The notes under the pieces were generated by a model. The model did not search any database and was not told the DNA's origin. It saw only the letters and a program-made list of their open reading frames with translations. From Acidimicrobiales bacterium (GTDB lineage: Bacteria > Actinomycetota > Acidimicrobiia > Acidimicrobiales > UBA8592), in NCBI GenBank assembly GCA_013912105.1, contig JACERY010000005.1, positions 1 to 64,000 of the forward strand: 64,000 nucleotides of DNA, given 5' to 3'. Made by a program: the position numbers and the translations under genes. Shown in pieces: positions 45,213-54,920 of this stretch (position 1 is the stretch's first letter; every line of letters starts with the position of its first letter).

Positions 45213-45965
45213 GTGAAATTGCATGGTGTTGTAAATGCGTCCCAAGATTCTCTTGCTACATTTTCAATAGCCTTGGATGTAGATTCAGCTATTAAACGTT
45301 CTCAAGAGCTTATAAACAAAGGATGTGTAGGAATAGATTTAGGCGCTGCAGGTTCCACTCAATATGCGGAACGTATTAGTACCGAAGAAGAGTGGAGTCG
45401 GCTAGACGGAAAAATTCAAGCAATCGCTGCATTAGGAGTCGAGTTATCGGTAGATACTTGGAATCCCGAGATTATGTTCCGTTCGCTCGAAGCAGGAGCA
45501 AATTTTATGAATGCTTCTGATGGCTTACAAAATCCAGCAATGGTGGAGATCGCTGCGCAGACAGGAGTCCCAGTCATTCTTCCTTTTTTAAGCGGAGAAG
45601 ATCCCAAAAGCCTTGACTTTATTACCGGTGACCCAATACCTCACTTACTTGATTGGTTTGAAACTTCGCTAAATCGTCTCGACCGATTAGGTATTAGCAA
45701 AAATCAACTCATACTTGACCCTGGAACTGGCTTTGGCCCTGCTGATTGGGATTGGAAGGATCGTTATATTTATCAAGAACAGATCTATACCAATCTTGAA
45801 AAACTCCGAGTCTTTGATCTGCCGATCTACATAGCTCTTCCATGGAAAATGGAAGATGGTCGTAAACAACTTTTGGAAATTCTTCTCCAAGTAGGATTTG
45901 ATTACGGAAGAACTCACGTTCCTGAAAAGGTCTTTTCTGTTCAACAAGAGTTGGGTTTAAAGTAG
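45213..45965 (+). CDS. folP: Divergent dihydropteroate synthase (FolP-like)
   Basis: A 250-residue TIM-barrel protein. Positions matching the DHPS catalytic residues remain: Asn8 (VVNASQDS), Asp42 (GIDLGAAGSTQY), SVDT, NASDG, DPGTGFGP, a Lys in LPWK and Arg-x-His in GRTHVPE. The usual loops TPDSFSDGG and ESTRP are replaced by ASQDSLATF and GSTQY. It could be the organism's DHPS or a paralogue with another role. folB is next to it, convergent, and folK lies at 59144. Start is GTG 45213; an ATG at 45211 hits a stop. Confidence 0.75.
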   Translation: MKLHGVVNASQDSLATFSIALDVDSAIKRSQELINKGCVGIDLGAAGSTQYAERISTEEEWSRLDGKIQAIAALGVELSVDTWNPEIMFRSLEAGANFMNASDGLQNPAMVEIAAQTGVPVILPFLSGEDPKSLDFITGDPIPHLLDWFETSLNRLDRLGISKNQLILDPGTGFGPADWDWKDRYIYQEQIYTNLEKLRVFDLPIYIALPWKMEDGRKQLLEILLQVGFDYGRTHVPEKVFSVQQELGLK

Positions 45966-46002
45966 AGAAACTAAAAAAAACTTAGATATTTTTTTACTTT
46001 CT
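45966..46002. terminator. AT-rich hairpin between folP-like gene and folB
   Basis: AGAAACTAAAAAAA (45966-45979) pairs with 45989-46002 at 13 of 14 positions. Long A and T runs on both sides suit a bidirectional terminator for these convergent genes; it overlaps the folB end. Confidence 0.4.
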
Positions 46003-46353
46003 CCTATAGATCCTCACTCCGGAAGATTCAATAAATTCCGGAACTGGAGGTCGTAATTTACGGAGAATTACCTCTACTGCATCAACTTTAGGGTTTGACA
46101 AAATAACTTCTGTTAATCGTCTAGCAACCCGTTCAAGAAGTTGATGAGGTTCTTCATTAATTACTCTTGTTACTATTTCAGTAATTTCTCCATAATTTAT
46201 TGTGTCTAATAAGTCGTCAGATTCTCCAGCTGTTGATAAATCAGCTTCAATAAAGACGTCGACTTCAAAAGGTTGTGCCCGAGTCTTTTCTTCAGGAAGC
46301 ACTCCAATGGTGCCAAGAGCACGTATCCCCTTCAGCTCAATTCGATCTGTCAT
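45994..46353 (-). CDS. folB: Dihydroneopterin aldolase
   Basis: A 119-residue FolB: MTDRIELKGIRALGTIGVLP, EEKTRAQPFEVDVFIEADLS, DTINYGEITEIV, HQLLERVARRL and VILRKLRPPVPE. It converts dihydroneopterin to 6-hydroxymethyl-dihydropterin and glycolaldehyde. The normally conserved HG near the N-terminus is GT here (IRALGTIGVLP), a small difference. It lies 9 bp after the glycerate kinase gene on the same strand. Confidence 0.92.
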   Translation of the reverse strand: MTDRIELKGIRALGTIGVLPEEKTRAQPFEVDVFIEADLSTAGESDDLLDTINYGEITEIVTRVINEEPHQLLERVARRLTEVILSNPKVDAVEVILRKLRPPVPEFIESSGVRIYRRK

Positions 46354-46362
46354 GATAACTGT

Positions 46363-47367
46363 TTATCTCCCTGTCTTGCTCTGTGCCCAATTAGACATAG
46401 CTTTTTCTGCTGTTCTGAGTATCGCTTGAGATGTATCTTCAAATGCCACTTTCTCTCCTACGCACTCTTTAAGCGTGAAGGTGGGAACAGGAACGGATAC
46501 ATCTTTTGCCACCTGACCAGCTATAACAAGTGATTTGGTATTCGTTTCTTTCGCTATTTGTAAAACTCCTCCCACCACTTTTCCTTGAAAACTTGATTCA
46601 TTTACTTCACCTTCACCTGTCACGATTAAATCTGCTTGTTCAATAAGTTCTAATAATCCGACCTTTTCTGCAACTGCTTCAAAACCATTTATAAGTTTTG
46701 CTCCAACAGAAGCCAATCCTCCTGCAAGACCGCCTGCTGCGCCAGACATTGATAATTTCGTTACATCTACTTTTCGTTCGTCATGATAAATCTGAGCTAA
46801 TCTCTCTAAACGATTTTGCAGGAATTTTACTTGCGTTTGGGATGCTCCTTTTTGTGGTCCAAAGATTTCAGCTGACTTAAGAAAGCCGGTACTGACATCA
46901 CATGCAGCAATAATTTCAATTCCGCGAAGACGACCATGTGGTATTAGCGCTTCAAGAGCGCCGAAACCACCATCTGTTGTCGCTGAACCTCCTAGCCCGA
47001 TAAGTATCTCTTCAGCTCCTCTTTCAATTGCTTTAGCGATAAGCTCACCTGTCCCAAAAGTAGATGCATTCAAAGGATCATTACCTTCCCTTCCGCCTAC
47101 CAGATGAAGTCCAGATGCTCGGGCCATTTCTATAACAGCTGATTTACCTTCTAGCCGCCACGATGCCTCTATTTTCCTACTAAGAGGATCTGAAACTAAT
47201 GAACTACGGTTTCCACCACCGAAAGCTTCCAGTGTGCCTTCACCCCCATCAGCTAATGGTTGGATTATCACTTTGTGTGATTTCCCAAAAATCTGACCTA
47301 TAGCTTCCGCTACTTCAGTTGCAGTAGAGGTTCCCTTAAACTTATCGGGAACAATCAAAACATTCAT
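46363..47367 (-). CDS. Glycerate kinase
   Basis: A 334-residue GarK/GlxK-type glycerate 2-kinase. Hallmarks are VPDKFKGTSTATEVAEAIGQ, IQPLADGGEGTLEAFGG, LIGLGGSATTDGGFGAL and DLIVTGEGEVNESSFQGKVV. It phosphorylates D-glycerate in glyoxylate or serine-derived routes. It lies between the LytR_C gene and folB with short gaps. Confidence 0.92.
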   Translation of the reverse strand: MNVLIVPDKFKGTSTATEVAEAIGQIFGKSHKVIIQPLADGGEGTLEAFGGGNRSSLVSDPLSRKIEASWRLEGKSAVIEMARASGLHLVGGREGNDPLNASTFGTGELIAKAIERGAEEILIGLGGSATTDGGFGALEALIPHGRLRGIEIIAACDVSTGFLKSAEIFGPQKGASQTQVKFLQNRLERLAQIYHDERKVDVTKLSMSGAAGGLAGGLASVGAKLINGFEAVAEKVGLLELIEQADLIVTGEGEVNESSFQGKVVGGVLQIAKETNTKSLVIAGQVAKDVSVPVPTFTLKECVGEKVAFEDTSQAILRTAEKAMSNWAQSKTGR

Positions 47368-47379
47368 TTTATTTTGGTT

Positions 47380-47967
47380 CTATTCCCCTGGGAATAAGTC
47401 CGCCCCTACATGAACTAATACGTTTGCATCTAAGAGGTCATCAATTGGCAGTTCTAAAGGCATAGGAAGGACTGATTCTGATTTTGCATTAATTATGAGC
47501 GCAACATTGAGAGCATCCAGTTCATACCCTTGCGAATAGTAAACGTAGGTTATTGCTATAACTTCTTCACTATTATCATTGACTGCTTGAACCCCGTTAT
47601 AGCCCTCACTCGCCACTAGCGTGTCTAGAGTAGCTCCTGCAGCGCCAGTAACTTCAGTTCCATTAGCAACCAGGACTCTTACTTCTGCTGGCGGATGAAG
47701 AACTTGTGTCACACCAGATGATTCCTCTGAAGTTACTGTTGAGTCTTCAGAACCCTCTTCAGAGTCACTTATTTCATCTGAACTAGAATCATTAGAAACC
47801 TCTTCTTCATTTTCCTCTTGAGATTGTTGCTCGGTTTGAGAAGTTTGGGATAGTTGAGAAGCCTCTTGAATAGAATTGTCTTCAAACCCCTCACTGAGTG
47901 CGAATATCCCCATTGCAATAACCACAAGTATTAGAATTACTCCCTTCCCTGCAATATTCATATTCAA
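47380..47967 (-). CDS. Membrane-anchored LytR_C-domain protein
   Basis: A 195-residue protein: transmembrane segment (about residues 8-24, GVILILVVIAMGIFALSEGF), a Ser/Glu/Asp low-complexity stalk of about 65 residues, and a LytR_C fold (VRVLVANGTEVTGAAGATLD through NALIINAKSESVLP-like and VLVHVGADL). LytR_C domains are found in cell-envelope proteins of actinobacteria, often beside DUF3263 as here. The ligand is unknown. Confidence 0.82.
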   Translation of the reverse strand: MNMNIAGKGVILILVVIAMGIFALSEGFEDNSIQEASQLSQTSQTEQQSQEENEEEVSNDSSSDEISDSEEGSEDSTVTSEESSGVTQVLHPPAEVRVLVANGTEVTGAAGATLDTLVASEGYNGVQAVNDNSEEVIAITYVYYSQGYELDALNVALIINAKSESVLPMPLELPIDDLLDANVLVHVGADLFPGE

Positions 47968-48019
47968 ATCTCCCCTGAATTAGCCTCAGATAAATCTATC
48001 CTAAATCTTTGCATTTGTT

Positions 48020-48277
48020 TTAGCGAATTGGGCCTTTTGCCATTGAAATACCAAATTTTTTAGCTCGTCTATATCTTCTCTGTTTCTGTAGCCTCTTAAT
48101 AACCAGTGGGTCATAGTGCATAGATTCAGGAAGGTCTAACAATTCATCTCGAATCTTGTAATAACGAGACGGAGAGATGGCAAATGTTTGTCTGATTGCC
48201 TTTTCTTTTGAGATCTCTACTTCCCAGGCAGTTCGTTCAAATTCGATAATAGCAATCTGGCGCTCAGTTAATTTCAC
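48020..48277 (-). CDS. DUF3263 protein
   Basis: An 85-residue protein: LTERQIAIIEFERTAWEVE, KEKAIRQTFAISPSRYYKI, LDLPESMHYDPLVIKRLQKQ and a basic C-terminus. This matches actinobacterial DUF3263, a helix-turn-helix-like family. It precedes the LytR_C gene by 52 bp, a recurring pair in Actinomycetota. Function unknown; DNA binding is plausible. Confidence 0.85.
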   Translation of the reverse strand: MKLTERQIAIIEFERTAWEVEISKEKAIRQTFAISPSRYYKIRDELLDLPESMHYDPLVIKRLQKQRRYRRAKKFGISMAKGPIR

Positions 48278-48484
48278 ATTTAGATCGTAACTTTAAGTTG
48301 TAAGTCAACCATGGACCATCAGCCGAAACTTGTATGTGAAGTTACTACCTCTTCCAACTTTACACTCCCTTTAAGAGATTTTTTAAAAAGGCGCTCTCAC
48401 GTTGAATTTTTACGAAAGTAATAAATATTGACCCTAAGAAAAGTCAGAACTCATGACTCTCAAATATTAAAATTAAATTTTTTC

Positions 48485-48515
48485 TACCTGCCTCTTTTAG
48501 TAATAAAGGCAGGTA
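48485..48515 (-). terminator. Hairpin downstream of tRNA-Thr
   Basis: TACCTGCC (48485-48492) pairs perfectly with GGCAGGTA (48508-48515), 15-nt loop, 24 bp after the tRNA 3' end. No T-run follows directly, so it may act in processing rather than as a full terminator. The remaining gap 48278-48484 shows no gene. Confidence 0.4.
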
Positions 48516-48538
48516 AACAAAAGATAACCTATGTGTTG

Positions 48539-48611
48539 AGCCGGGTGTCGGAATTGAACCGACGACATCTTCTTTACAAGAGAAGTGCTCTACCAACTGA
48601 GCTAACCCGGC
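48539..48611 (-). tRNA. tRNA-Thr (anticodon TGT)
   Basis: A complete 73-nt cloverleaf: acceptor GCCGGGT/ACCCGGC, D-arm GCTC/GAGC with AGTTGGTA loop, anticodon arm CTTCT-CTTGTAA-AGAAG with TGT, variable ATGTC, T-arm GTCGG-TTCAATT-CCGAC, discriminator T. CCA is not encoded. It lies 31 bp after rlmB on the same strand. Confidence 0.97.
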
Positions 48612-48642
48612 ATATTTATATTCTATGTCAAAGCAATCCTAG

Positions 48643-49509
48643 TTAACCATGTTCTCCACTAGAACGTCTTTGTCTTGCTATTTCGAAGCAAGCTATAGCT
48701 GAAGCAGCACTTACATTAAGTGATTCAGTTATTCCTTGAAGCGGTATCCCTGCTATCACATCACATCGTTCTCTCGTTAAACGACCTAATCCTTTCCCTT
48801 CACTTCCAAGAACTAACGCTACAGGTCCAGTAGCTACTTGGATGTCATAGATATCGGTTTCAGCTACGATATCCAATCCTACGGTCCAGATACCAGATTC
48901 TTTTAGTTTCGAAATTGCCTTTGGAATTCCAGAAGTGGAAGCGATTGGAATGTGTTCAATTGCCCCTTGAGCAGTTTTGGAAACAGTAGGTGTTATTCGC
49001 ACTGACCGGTGCTTCGGCATAAGGATACCTGTAGCACCAGCGCATTCACCGCTTCTAATAATCGCTCCGAGATTACGGGGATCCATTAGTCCATCCATAA
49101 CAAGAATGAATGGTTTTGGATTCGCTTCTATAAGATCTTCTAAGTCTAGATCAGGGAGAGGTTCACATTTTGCTAATACCCCTTGAGCTGATTCTGTAAC
49201 AGTTATGGATTTAAATTTACTTCTCGTATACGTATGAAGCGGTACCCGAAGTTCGTCAGCTAATTGCTTAATATCTTCGAGAATGGAGGCTGGTTCTACT
49301 CCATCCGAAAAGATCACTTCTCGAACTTGTCTTTTCCCTGCCAAAAGAGCCTCACGTACAGCATGTCGTCCTTCAACGACCTGCATGTTTGGAGACTGAT
49401 AAACGGATTCACGAACTGTGTTTTGATTCCGCTTCTTCGTTCCGGTCATTCTAGAATTCCGTTTTTTCGTATTTGAATACTTTTGCGATTGGTTTTTTTT
49501 CTTATTCAT
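48643..49509 (-). CDS. rlmB: 23S rRNA (guanosine-2'-O)-methyltransferase RlmB
   Basis: A 288-residue SpoU-type methyltransferase. VEGRHAVREALLAGKRQV starts the substrate-binding domain; the knot motifs are ILVMDGLMDPRNLGAIIRSG, VALVLGSEGKGLGRLTRERC and IPLQGITESLNVSAASAI. A basic N-terminal tail of about 40 residues precedes it. The open frame extends to 49563, but the ATG at 49509 overlaps ispF by only 8 bp and is preferred. Confidence 0.92.
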   Translation of the reverse strand: MNKKKNQSQKYSNTKKRNSRMTGTKKRNQNTVRESVYQSPNMQVVEGRHAVREALLAGKRQVREVIFSDGVEPASILEDIKQLADELRVPLHTYTRSKFKSITVTESAQGVLAKCEPLPDLDLEDLIEANPKPFILVMDGLMDPRNLGAIIRSGECAGATGILMPKHRSVRITPTVSKTAQGAIEHIPIASTSGIPKAISKLKESGIWTVGLDIVAETDIYDIQVATGPVALVLGSEGKGLGRLTRERCDVIAGIPLQGITESLNVSAASAIACFEIARQRRSSGEHG

Positions 49510-49969
49510 TTTTTTCTTTAAGAAGGCTAATAGCAAAGCAAGCAACACCAGAGAGGTGTTCAAAACCTTCTGGGCGTTTTCCTTTAATTGAGAACGGTGC
49601 GCTTATTATTCTGCTCATAATAGTTTCTATATTTTCTTTTTTATTAAGAATCTTTGGCGTTTCCGCGATGATTGAGCAATCAACATTGATAATTTCCCAA
49701 CCTGCGTTATCAATTTTAGCGACGACTTGGCTAAGCATTTCTATGCTGTTTGCGTTTTCATATTTAGGGTCATTATCTGGGAAAAGCATACCGATATCGC
49801 CTTGACCTGTCGGCCCTAAAAGAGCATCAATACATGCGTGGGCGATAACATCGGAATCTGAATGACCTTTTAATGAATATTCAGATTCAAAGGTTACCCC
49901 TCCTAGTATAAGTGGTTTTGTTTTAGGGCTTTCCCAACCGTGGGAATCAAAACCATGACCGATTCTCAT
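49502..49969 (-). CDS. ispF: 2-C-methyl-D-erythritol 2,4-cyclodiphosphate synthase
   Basis: A 155-residue IspF of the MEP isoprenoid pathway. RIGHGFDSHGW holds the metal Asp/His, then LKGHSDSDVIAHACIDALLG, GQGDIGMLFPDNDPKY and INVDCSIIAETPK. The C-terminal KGKRPEGFEHLSGVACFAI is slightly divergent from the usual TT-E-x-GF-x-GR-EG. ispD is not adjacent. A polyprenyl synthase at 55064 uses downstream products. Confidence 0.93.
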   Translation of the reverse strand: MRIGHGFDSHGWESPKTKPLILGGVTFESEYSLKGHSDSDVIAHACIDALLGPTGQGDIGMLFPDNDPKYENANSIEMLSQVVAKIDNAGWEIINVDCSIIAETPKILNKKENIETIMSRIISAPFSIKGKRPEGFEHLSGVACFAISLLKEKNE

Positions 49970-50116
49970 CTCTATATAATCCTTGCTCTCTATAAAGGTT
50001 AATAACCTAAATTAATTTCTGAGTACCTATAAATGCTACCGATTTATTTTGATGACTTACGTCAACATGTGTAATTGAATGTGAGTAACTTGAAAATCCG
50101 TATTAATCTATACATC

Positions 50117-50776
50117 ATGACTTCTTCTGAATTTTTAAGATCCATTGATATGTTTTCTGATTTAAGTGATGATTTGTTAGAACCAATAGTTAAAAAATCG
50201 AAACAAGTAGATTTACAACGCGGAGATATCTTATTTCAAGAAGGCGATGAGCCTAAAGAACTCTACATCGTCACGGTTGGACGTATAGCTATAGGAAATA
50301 AATCATTTGATGGGAGGGAATCACTTTTTGCCCTTATGGAACCTGGTGACTTATTTGGAGAGATGCCTTTATTCCGTTCTGATGGGCGATCTGCAGAAGC
50401 AAGAGCTTTAGAGAACTCATCCGTAGTCGTAATTCCTTATTCGCCTGTTAAAAACCTATACCAAGATAATCCAGATTTACTATGGAGAGTTATCGATATG
50501 CTAGTCGGCCGTCTCAAAAGCACTGACATAGCTCTAGCGGACACAATGTTCTTAGATGTCACTGGCCGAACAGCGAAACGTTTACTCGAAATGGCTGGGG
50601 ATGAGAATGAATTCCAGCTTCCGATAACTCAAGAGGAGCTAGCAGGAATGATTGGAGCTTCACGAGAAAGAGTTAATAAATCAATATCGTCTTTCATTAA
50701 GCTAGGTTGGCTCGCACAAAGTGGAGAAAAATATATCATTCTCGATCGTAAACAGTTAGAAATACGTTCCACGTAG
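50117..50776 (+). CDS. Crp/Fnr-family transcription regulator
   Basis: A 219-residue regulator. The cyclic-nucleotide-binding fold is in residues 15-115 (LFQEGDEPKELYIVTVGRIA, LMEPGDLFGEMPLFRSDGRS, ARALENSSVVVIP). The C-terminal winged helix has LPITQEELAGMIGASRERVN; the SRE helix normally reads TGTGA-type half-sites. RSAEARAL fits cAMP-type binding but does not prove it. The ATG at 50117 is preferred to an upstream TTG. The best operator match seen is at 14918-14933. Confidence 0.9.
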   Translation: MTSSEFLRSIDMFSDLSDDLLEPIVKKSKQVDLQRGDILFQEGDEPKELYIVTVGRIAIGNKSFDGRESLFALMEPGDLFGEMPLFRSDGRSAEARALENSSVVVIPYSPVKNLYQDNPDLLWRVIDMLVGRLKSTDIALADTMFLDVTGRTAKRLLEMAGDENEFQLPITQEELAGMIGASRERVNKSISSFIKLGWLAQSGEKYIILDRKQLEIRST

Positions 50777-50784
50777 GTCGGAAT

Positions 50785-52233
50785 CTACGATCTACGAAAA
50801 AATTCGTTAAAGCGCTTAACTGTTGGGTGGTTAATGGTGTCATTGGAAATTGTGTTCTCTGGATCAAATAAAACGGTTTTCATACCTAACACTGACGCAT
50901 TATCTAATAAATTAGACGAGTTATCCAAGACTAGACAAGATTGATAGGCGCATCCTGAAGAGCGATTTAGTATTTCAAAAGCTGCTGGGTCAGGTTTTCT
51001 AACACCGGTCTCAGCACTAATTATCCAAGGATTTACACCTTGCAGGCCATACATATTCCGCAAACCATTTGACCATGCAGTAAAGTCATTCGTTACAACT
51101 GCAACAGCTATACCTCGTTTGTGGAGATTTCTTAAAAAGTCCTTAGCTCCACTTCTAAAAGAAAAACTCTTTATGTATTGCTGATCAAGTTCTTTAGCAT
51201 CTCCATTTATACCAACATCATTCCAGAATTCTGAAGTTTCTATCCTTCCTAATGTCCCCAACCTATGAAGCTCAGTCAGGTCTTCTTTTGATATTTCGCC
51301 GCCATTGTTTTGGATAAAGCTATGTAAATGATCTTGCGGGTCTAAACCTTGTTTGAAAATAACTCCATGTAGGTCGACTACTAGAAGTTGCAGTTGAGGT
51401 CCCTGTCGAGGAGATTGTAGGGAGGTCTTCTCGTCTACCCCAGGTATTTGGGCTGCTACAGATACAGGACGTCTTTGAAGTCGTTTCTCCTCGTATCTTC
51501 GATCGAGGAACCAGTTAATGATTGCAAGAAGGATTGAAAGAGCCAGTAATCCGATGATTGCTATGACTACCCAATCTAAGATTTGTGCAATTCTATGCTC
51601 ACTTTCACCTGCCGCATCAATGACTCTTTGTTCTCCTATTGGAATATCAAATGATTTCTCATCGCTTTCATCAGGAAGATTAATAACGACTCTTAAAGAA
51701 ACACTGTCTTCTAACGGTCCTCCTAGGCTTTGCTCAAGAACTTGTCTTGAAATACCGAGAGGTGGTTCTTCTAATAAACTATTCAAGGCACTATCAGTAA
51801 ATATTTCGAACCCTTCAGTTAAGTCAACACTTCCAATGACTGCATATGAACGTTTCTTTTCAGATGTTTCTGTTAAGACTTGCCAATCTTTAAAAGTGTT
51901 GCTTGAATTCGTGAGCTCATTTAAGACCGACTGTAAGTCTTCAGAATCAGTGAAAGCTTTCGTAGCTTCGTACCAATCACGACCATCAGACCCGCGTCCT
52001 GTCGTAGTGAAACTCCAACCGCTATTTTCAAGGTCCGCTGTTTGAAGAATTTCTGCAAGGCTTTGAAATACTGGTTCGTCTCGGGCTGCTGCATCAAGGC
52101 CGATACCTGCAGTAACGCTGCCTGAACCATTTTCTTCAACATCAATCACAACTCGTAATTGAAGATTGCAGCCAGCTACCAGAAGAATCAGTGCAATCAA
52201 TCCTGTTATTAGTATTAGAGGTTTACAGCGCAC
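50785..52233 (-). CDS. Lipoprotein (LppM-like) fused to a degenerate HAD domain
   Basis: A 482-residue fusion. A lipobox VAGC (Cys22) follows a signal peptide. Residues 23-215 form an exported LppM/DUF3153-like part (VVIDVEENGSGSVTAGIGLD). A transmembrane helix spans about 219-241. A HAD hydrolase fold occupies about 281-482, presumably in the cytoplasm. HAD motif I is VVDLHGVIF: the second Asp is His289. Motif II is VVTND, motif III RKPDP (Lys413), and motif IV is VLDNSS where Asp-Asp is common. Activity may be lost or changed. Start GTG 52233. It converges with the Crp-type gene. Confidence 0.78.
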   Translation of the reverse strand: MRCKPLILITGLIALILLVAGCNLQLRVVIDVEENGSGSVTAGIGLDAAARDEPVFQSLAEILQTADLENSGWSFTTTGRGSDGRDWYEATKAFTDSEDLQSVLNELTNSSNTFKDWQVLTETSEKKRSYAVIGSVDLTEGFEIFTDSALNSLLEEPPLGISRQVLEQSLGGPLEDSVSLRVVINLPDESDEKSFDIPIGEQRVIDAAGESEHRIAQILDWVVIAIIGLLALSILLAIINWFLDRRYEEKRLQRRPVSVAAQIPGVDEKTSLQSPRQGPQLQLLVVDLHGVIFKQGLDPQDHLHSFIQNNGGEISKEDLTELHRLGTLGRIETSEFWNDVGINGDAKELDQQYIKSFSFRSGAKDFLRNLHKRGIAVAVVTNDFTAWSNGLRNMYGLQGVNPWIISAETGVRKPDPAAFEILNRSSGCAYQSCLVLDNSSNLLDNASVLGMKTVLFDPENTISNDTINHPTVKRFNEFFRRS

Positions 52234-52290
52234 TATTGCATAGTAACGCCATGATCCACATAGTCCGAATACCTATGAGTTAAATAACAA

Positions 52291-54822
52291 CTATTCGGCG
52301 GTAATAAATTCTTCTACTGAAGGTGGTTCGAACCCTTCAACTGCTTTGAAGACAATTTTGCTTCCATTCTCATCTTCGTTTTGTGGATCAATATCTACAA
52401 CAATGATTTGACCAGCACTAAATTCTTTGAGCAAGAGTCTTTCCGAGAGGGGATCCTCAACTAGTCGCTGTATGGCTCTTCTTAATGGTCGTGCTCCTAG
52501 TTCTGGGTCATAACCTCTATCAGCAAGATAATGTTTTGCCTCAACTGTTACTTCTAATCCCATTCCTTGGGATTCAAGTTGTTCAGTCACTCTAGCTACC
52601 ATAAGGTCGACAATTTCAGTAACTTCACTCTTTGATAATTCGTGGAAGACGATGACTTCGTCTACACGATTCAGAAATTCAGGTCGGAAATGGTCTTTCA
52701 ACGATTCCGTTACTTTCTCTTTCATTCGCTGATAAGTAACTGATTCATCATTTTTAGTGAAACCAAGATTGGCCTTTCGGAGATCTCGAGTACCTAGGTT
52801 GGAAGTCATGATGATAACTGTGTTTCGAAAATCAACTGATCGTCCTTGACTATCAGTAAGTCTTCCCTCTTCTAAGATTTGGAGTAGTGAGTTAAATACG
52901 TCAGGATGTGCTTTTTCAATTTCGTCAAAAAGAACAACAGAAAATGGCTTTCTTCTGACAGCTTCAGTTAGCTGACCACCTTCTTCGTAACCCACGTAAC
53001 CTGGGGGTGAGCCCATCAGGCGACTTACAGTATGTTTTTCCATATACTCTGACATATCTAGACTAATCAGAGCTTGTTCATCACCAAACAAGAATTCAGC
53101 AAGTGTCTTCGCTAGCTCTGTTTTCCCTACTCCAGAAGGTCCTAAGAATATAAAGGACCCCGATGGCCTCTTAGGGTCTTTCAGACCAGCTCTTGTCCTT
53201 CGTATCGCTTGGCTAACGGCTTTGATACTGTCCTGCTGACCGATAACTCTCTTATGGAGTTCATCTTCCATTCGTAGTAATTTCGCTGTTTCTTCTTCAG
53301 TGAGTTTATAAACAGGAATTCCAGTCCACACAGAAAGAACTTCTGCTATCGCTTCCTCATCAACTTCGTCAAAGAAATCAATACCCGAATCTTTCATTTC
53401 GGATTCCATAGCTTCTTTTTTATTTATGAGTTCCTTTTCTCTATCTCGAAGGCGGCCTGCTTCTTCAAAATCTTGAGATTCAACTGCTGTTTTTTTATCT
53501 TTTGTGACAATGGCAAGCTCATTCTCAATTTCTTTGAAGTCTGGAGGGGTTTCCATTCTTTTTAAACGTAAACGGGACCCTGCCTCATCAATAAGATCAA
53601 TGGCCTTGTCAGGAAGATGGCGGTCGGAAATGTATCTGTCGGCTAAATTCGCAGCAGCAACTAATGCTTGATCAGTTATTGTTACCTTATGATGATCTTC
53701 GTACCGGTCTCTTAGGCCTTTGAGGATTTCAATTGTGTGAGAAACTGAAGGTTCATCAACAATTATTTTTTGGAAACGTCGTTCCAAAGCAGCATCTTTT
53801 TCTAGATGCTTTCGATATTCATCGAGTGTTGTTGCTCCTATTGTTTGCAACTCTCCTCGAGCGAGCATTGGTTTTAATATAGATGCAGCATCTATAGCAC
53901 CTTCTGCCGCTCCAGCTCCCACTAAGGTGTGCAGTTCATCGATAAATAGAATGACGTCTCCTCGGGTTCGTATTTCTTTGAGAACTTTTTTGAGTCGTTC
54001 TTCAAAGTCCCCTCGGTACCGCGAACCTGCTACTAGGGCTCCTAAATCAAGTGTGTAGAGCTGTTTACCCCTTAGTGGTTCAGGGACGTCGTCCATAGCG
54101 ATAGATCGAGCAAGCCCCTCAACGATTGCAGTTTTCCCTACTCCTGGTTCACCAACAAGAACAGGATTATTTTTAGTTCTTCTACTAAGGACCTGCATAA
54201 CTCGTTCAGCTTCTCTTGATCTGCCTATAACGGGATCTAACTTTTTTTCTTTAGCTAACTGAGTGAGGTTCCTCCCAAATTGGTCGAGAACCATTGAATT
54301 TTTGGAGTCACCTCCTCTTCCTCCGGTACCTGCGGATGCTCTATCTCCTCGTCTGCCACTTTCTCCATCTTGTTCACCAGTTCCGGAATAGCCAGAGAGT
54401 AGCTGAATTACTTGTTGCCGAACTCTTGAGAGATCTGCGCCTAATTTTGTGAGGACCTGCGCGGCTACTCCTTCGCCTTCTCTTATCAAGCCCAGAAGAA
54501 TATGTTCTGTTCCGATGTAGTTGTGGCCGAGTTGAAGAGCTTCTCTAAGGCTAAGTTCGAGTACTTTCTTAGCTCTCGGAGTAAACGGTATATGGCCACT
54601 TGGTGAAGAGCCTCCTTGACCAATTATTTCTTCTACTTGATCTCTTACTGCTTCTAGCGAAATGCCTAATGATTCTAGTGCTTTGGCTGCAACACCTTCT
54701 CCTTCATGAATAAGGCCGAGAAGGATGTGCTCTGTACCAATGTAATTATGGTTGAGCAAACGTGCTTCTTCTTGAGCTAGGACAACTACCCTTCGAGCCC
54801 TATCTGTAAATCTCTCGAACAC
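52291..54822 (-). CDS. clpC: ATP-dependent Clp protease ATP-binding subunit ClpC
   Basis: An 843-residue AAA+ unfoldase. Two Clp_N repeats ([40 protein letters not shown]), first Walker [19 protein letters not shown], a UVR motif ([20 protein letters not shown]), second Walker [20 protein letters not shown] and the C-terminal D2-small domain. It feeds substrates to ClpP. The start is GTG 54822 with AAGGG upstream. A SigR-like promoter candidate lies about 100 bp upstream. Confidence 0.97.
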   Translation of the reverse strand: MFERFTDRARRVVVLAQEEARLLNHNYIGTEHILLGLIHEGEGVAAKALESLGISLEAVRDQVEEIIGQGGSSPSGHIPFTPRAKKVLELSLREALQLGHNYIGTEHILLGLIREGEGVAAQVLTKLGADLSRVRQQVIQLLSGYSGTGEQDGESGRRGDRASAGTGGRGGDSKNSMVLDQFGRNLTQLAKEKKLDPVIGRSREAERVMQVLSRRTKNNPVLVGEPGVGKTAIVEGLARSIAMDDVPEPLRGKQLYTLDLGALVAGSRYRGDFEERLKKVLKEIRTRGDVILFIDELHTLVGAGAAEGAIDAASILKPMLARGELQTIGATTLDEYRKHLEKDAALERRFQKIIVDEPSVSHTIEILKGLRDRYEDHHKVTITDQALVAAANLADRYISDRHLPDKAIDLIDEAGSRLRLKRMETPPDFKEIENELAIVTKDKKTAVESQDFEEAGRLRDREKELINKKEAMESEMKDSGIDFFDEVDEEAIAEVLSVWTGIPVYKLTEEETAKLLRMEDELHKRVIGQQDSIKAVSQAIRRTRAGLKDPKRPSGSFIFLGPSGVGKTELAKTLAEFLFGDEQALISLDMSEYMEKHTVSRLMGSPPGYVGYEEGGQLTEAVRRKPFSVVLFDEIEKAHPDVFNSLLQILEEGRLTDSQGRSVDFRNTVIIMTSNLGTRDLRKANLGFTKNDESVTYQRMKEKVTESLKDHFRPEFLNRVDEVIVFHELSKSEVTEIVDLMVARVTEQLESQGMGLEVTVEAKHYLADRGYDPELGARPLRRAIQRLVEDPLSERLLLKEFSAGQIIVVDIDPQNEDENGSKIVFKAVEGFEPPSVEEFITAE

Positions 54823-54920
54823 AATTTACCCTTTCATTTGGATTTAGTTTCAGTTTAACCTGAGCTCAATTTTCTGTCAGGTCGTATAAGTAGAGACTAA
54901 TTTTCTCTACATACTTGTTG

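Noticed and set aside
48428..48646. Plus-strand frame of 72 codons over the tRNA region
   Set aside because: It runs across the reverse of tRNA-Thr and has no family resemblance.
50048..50064. TTGAT-N7-GTCAA, Fnr/Crp-like site before the Crp-type gene
   Set aside because: Arms match only partly and the spacing is wrong; autoregulation cannot be supported.
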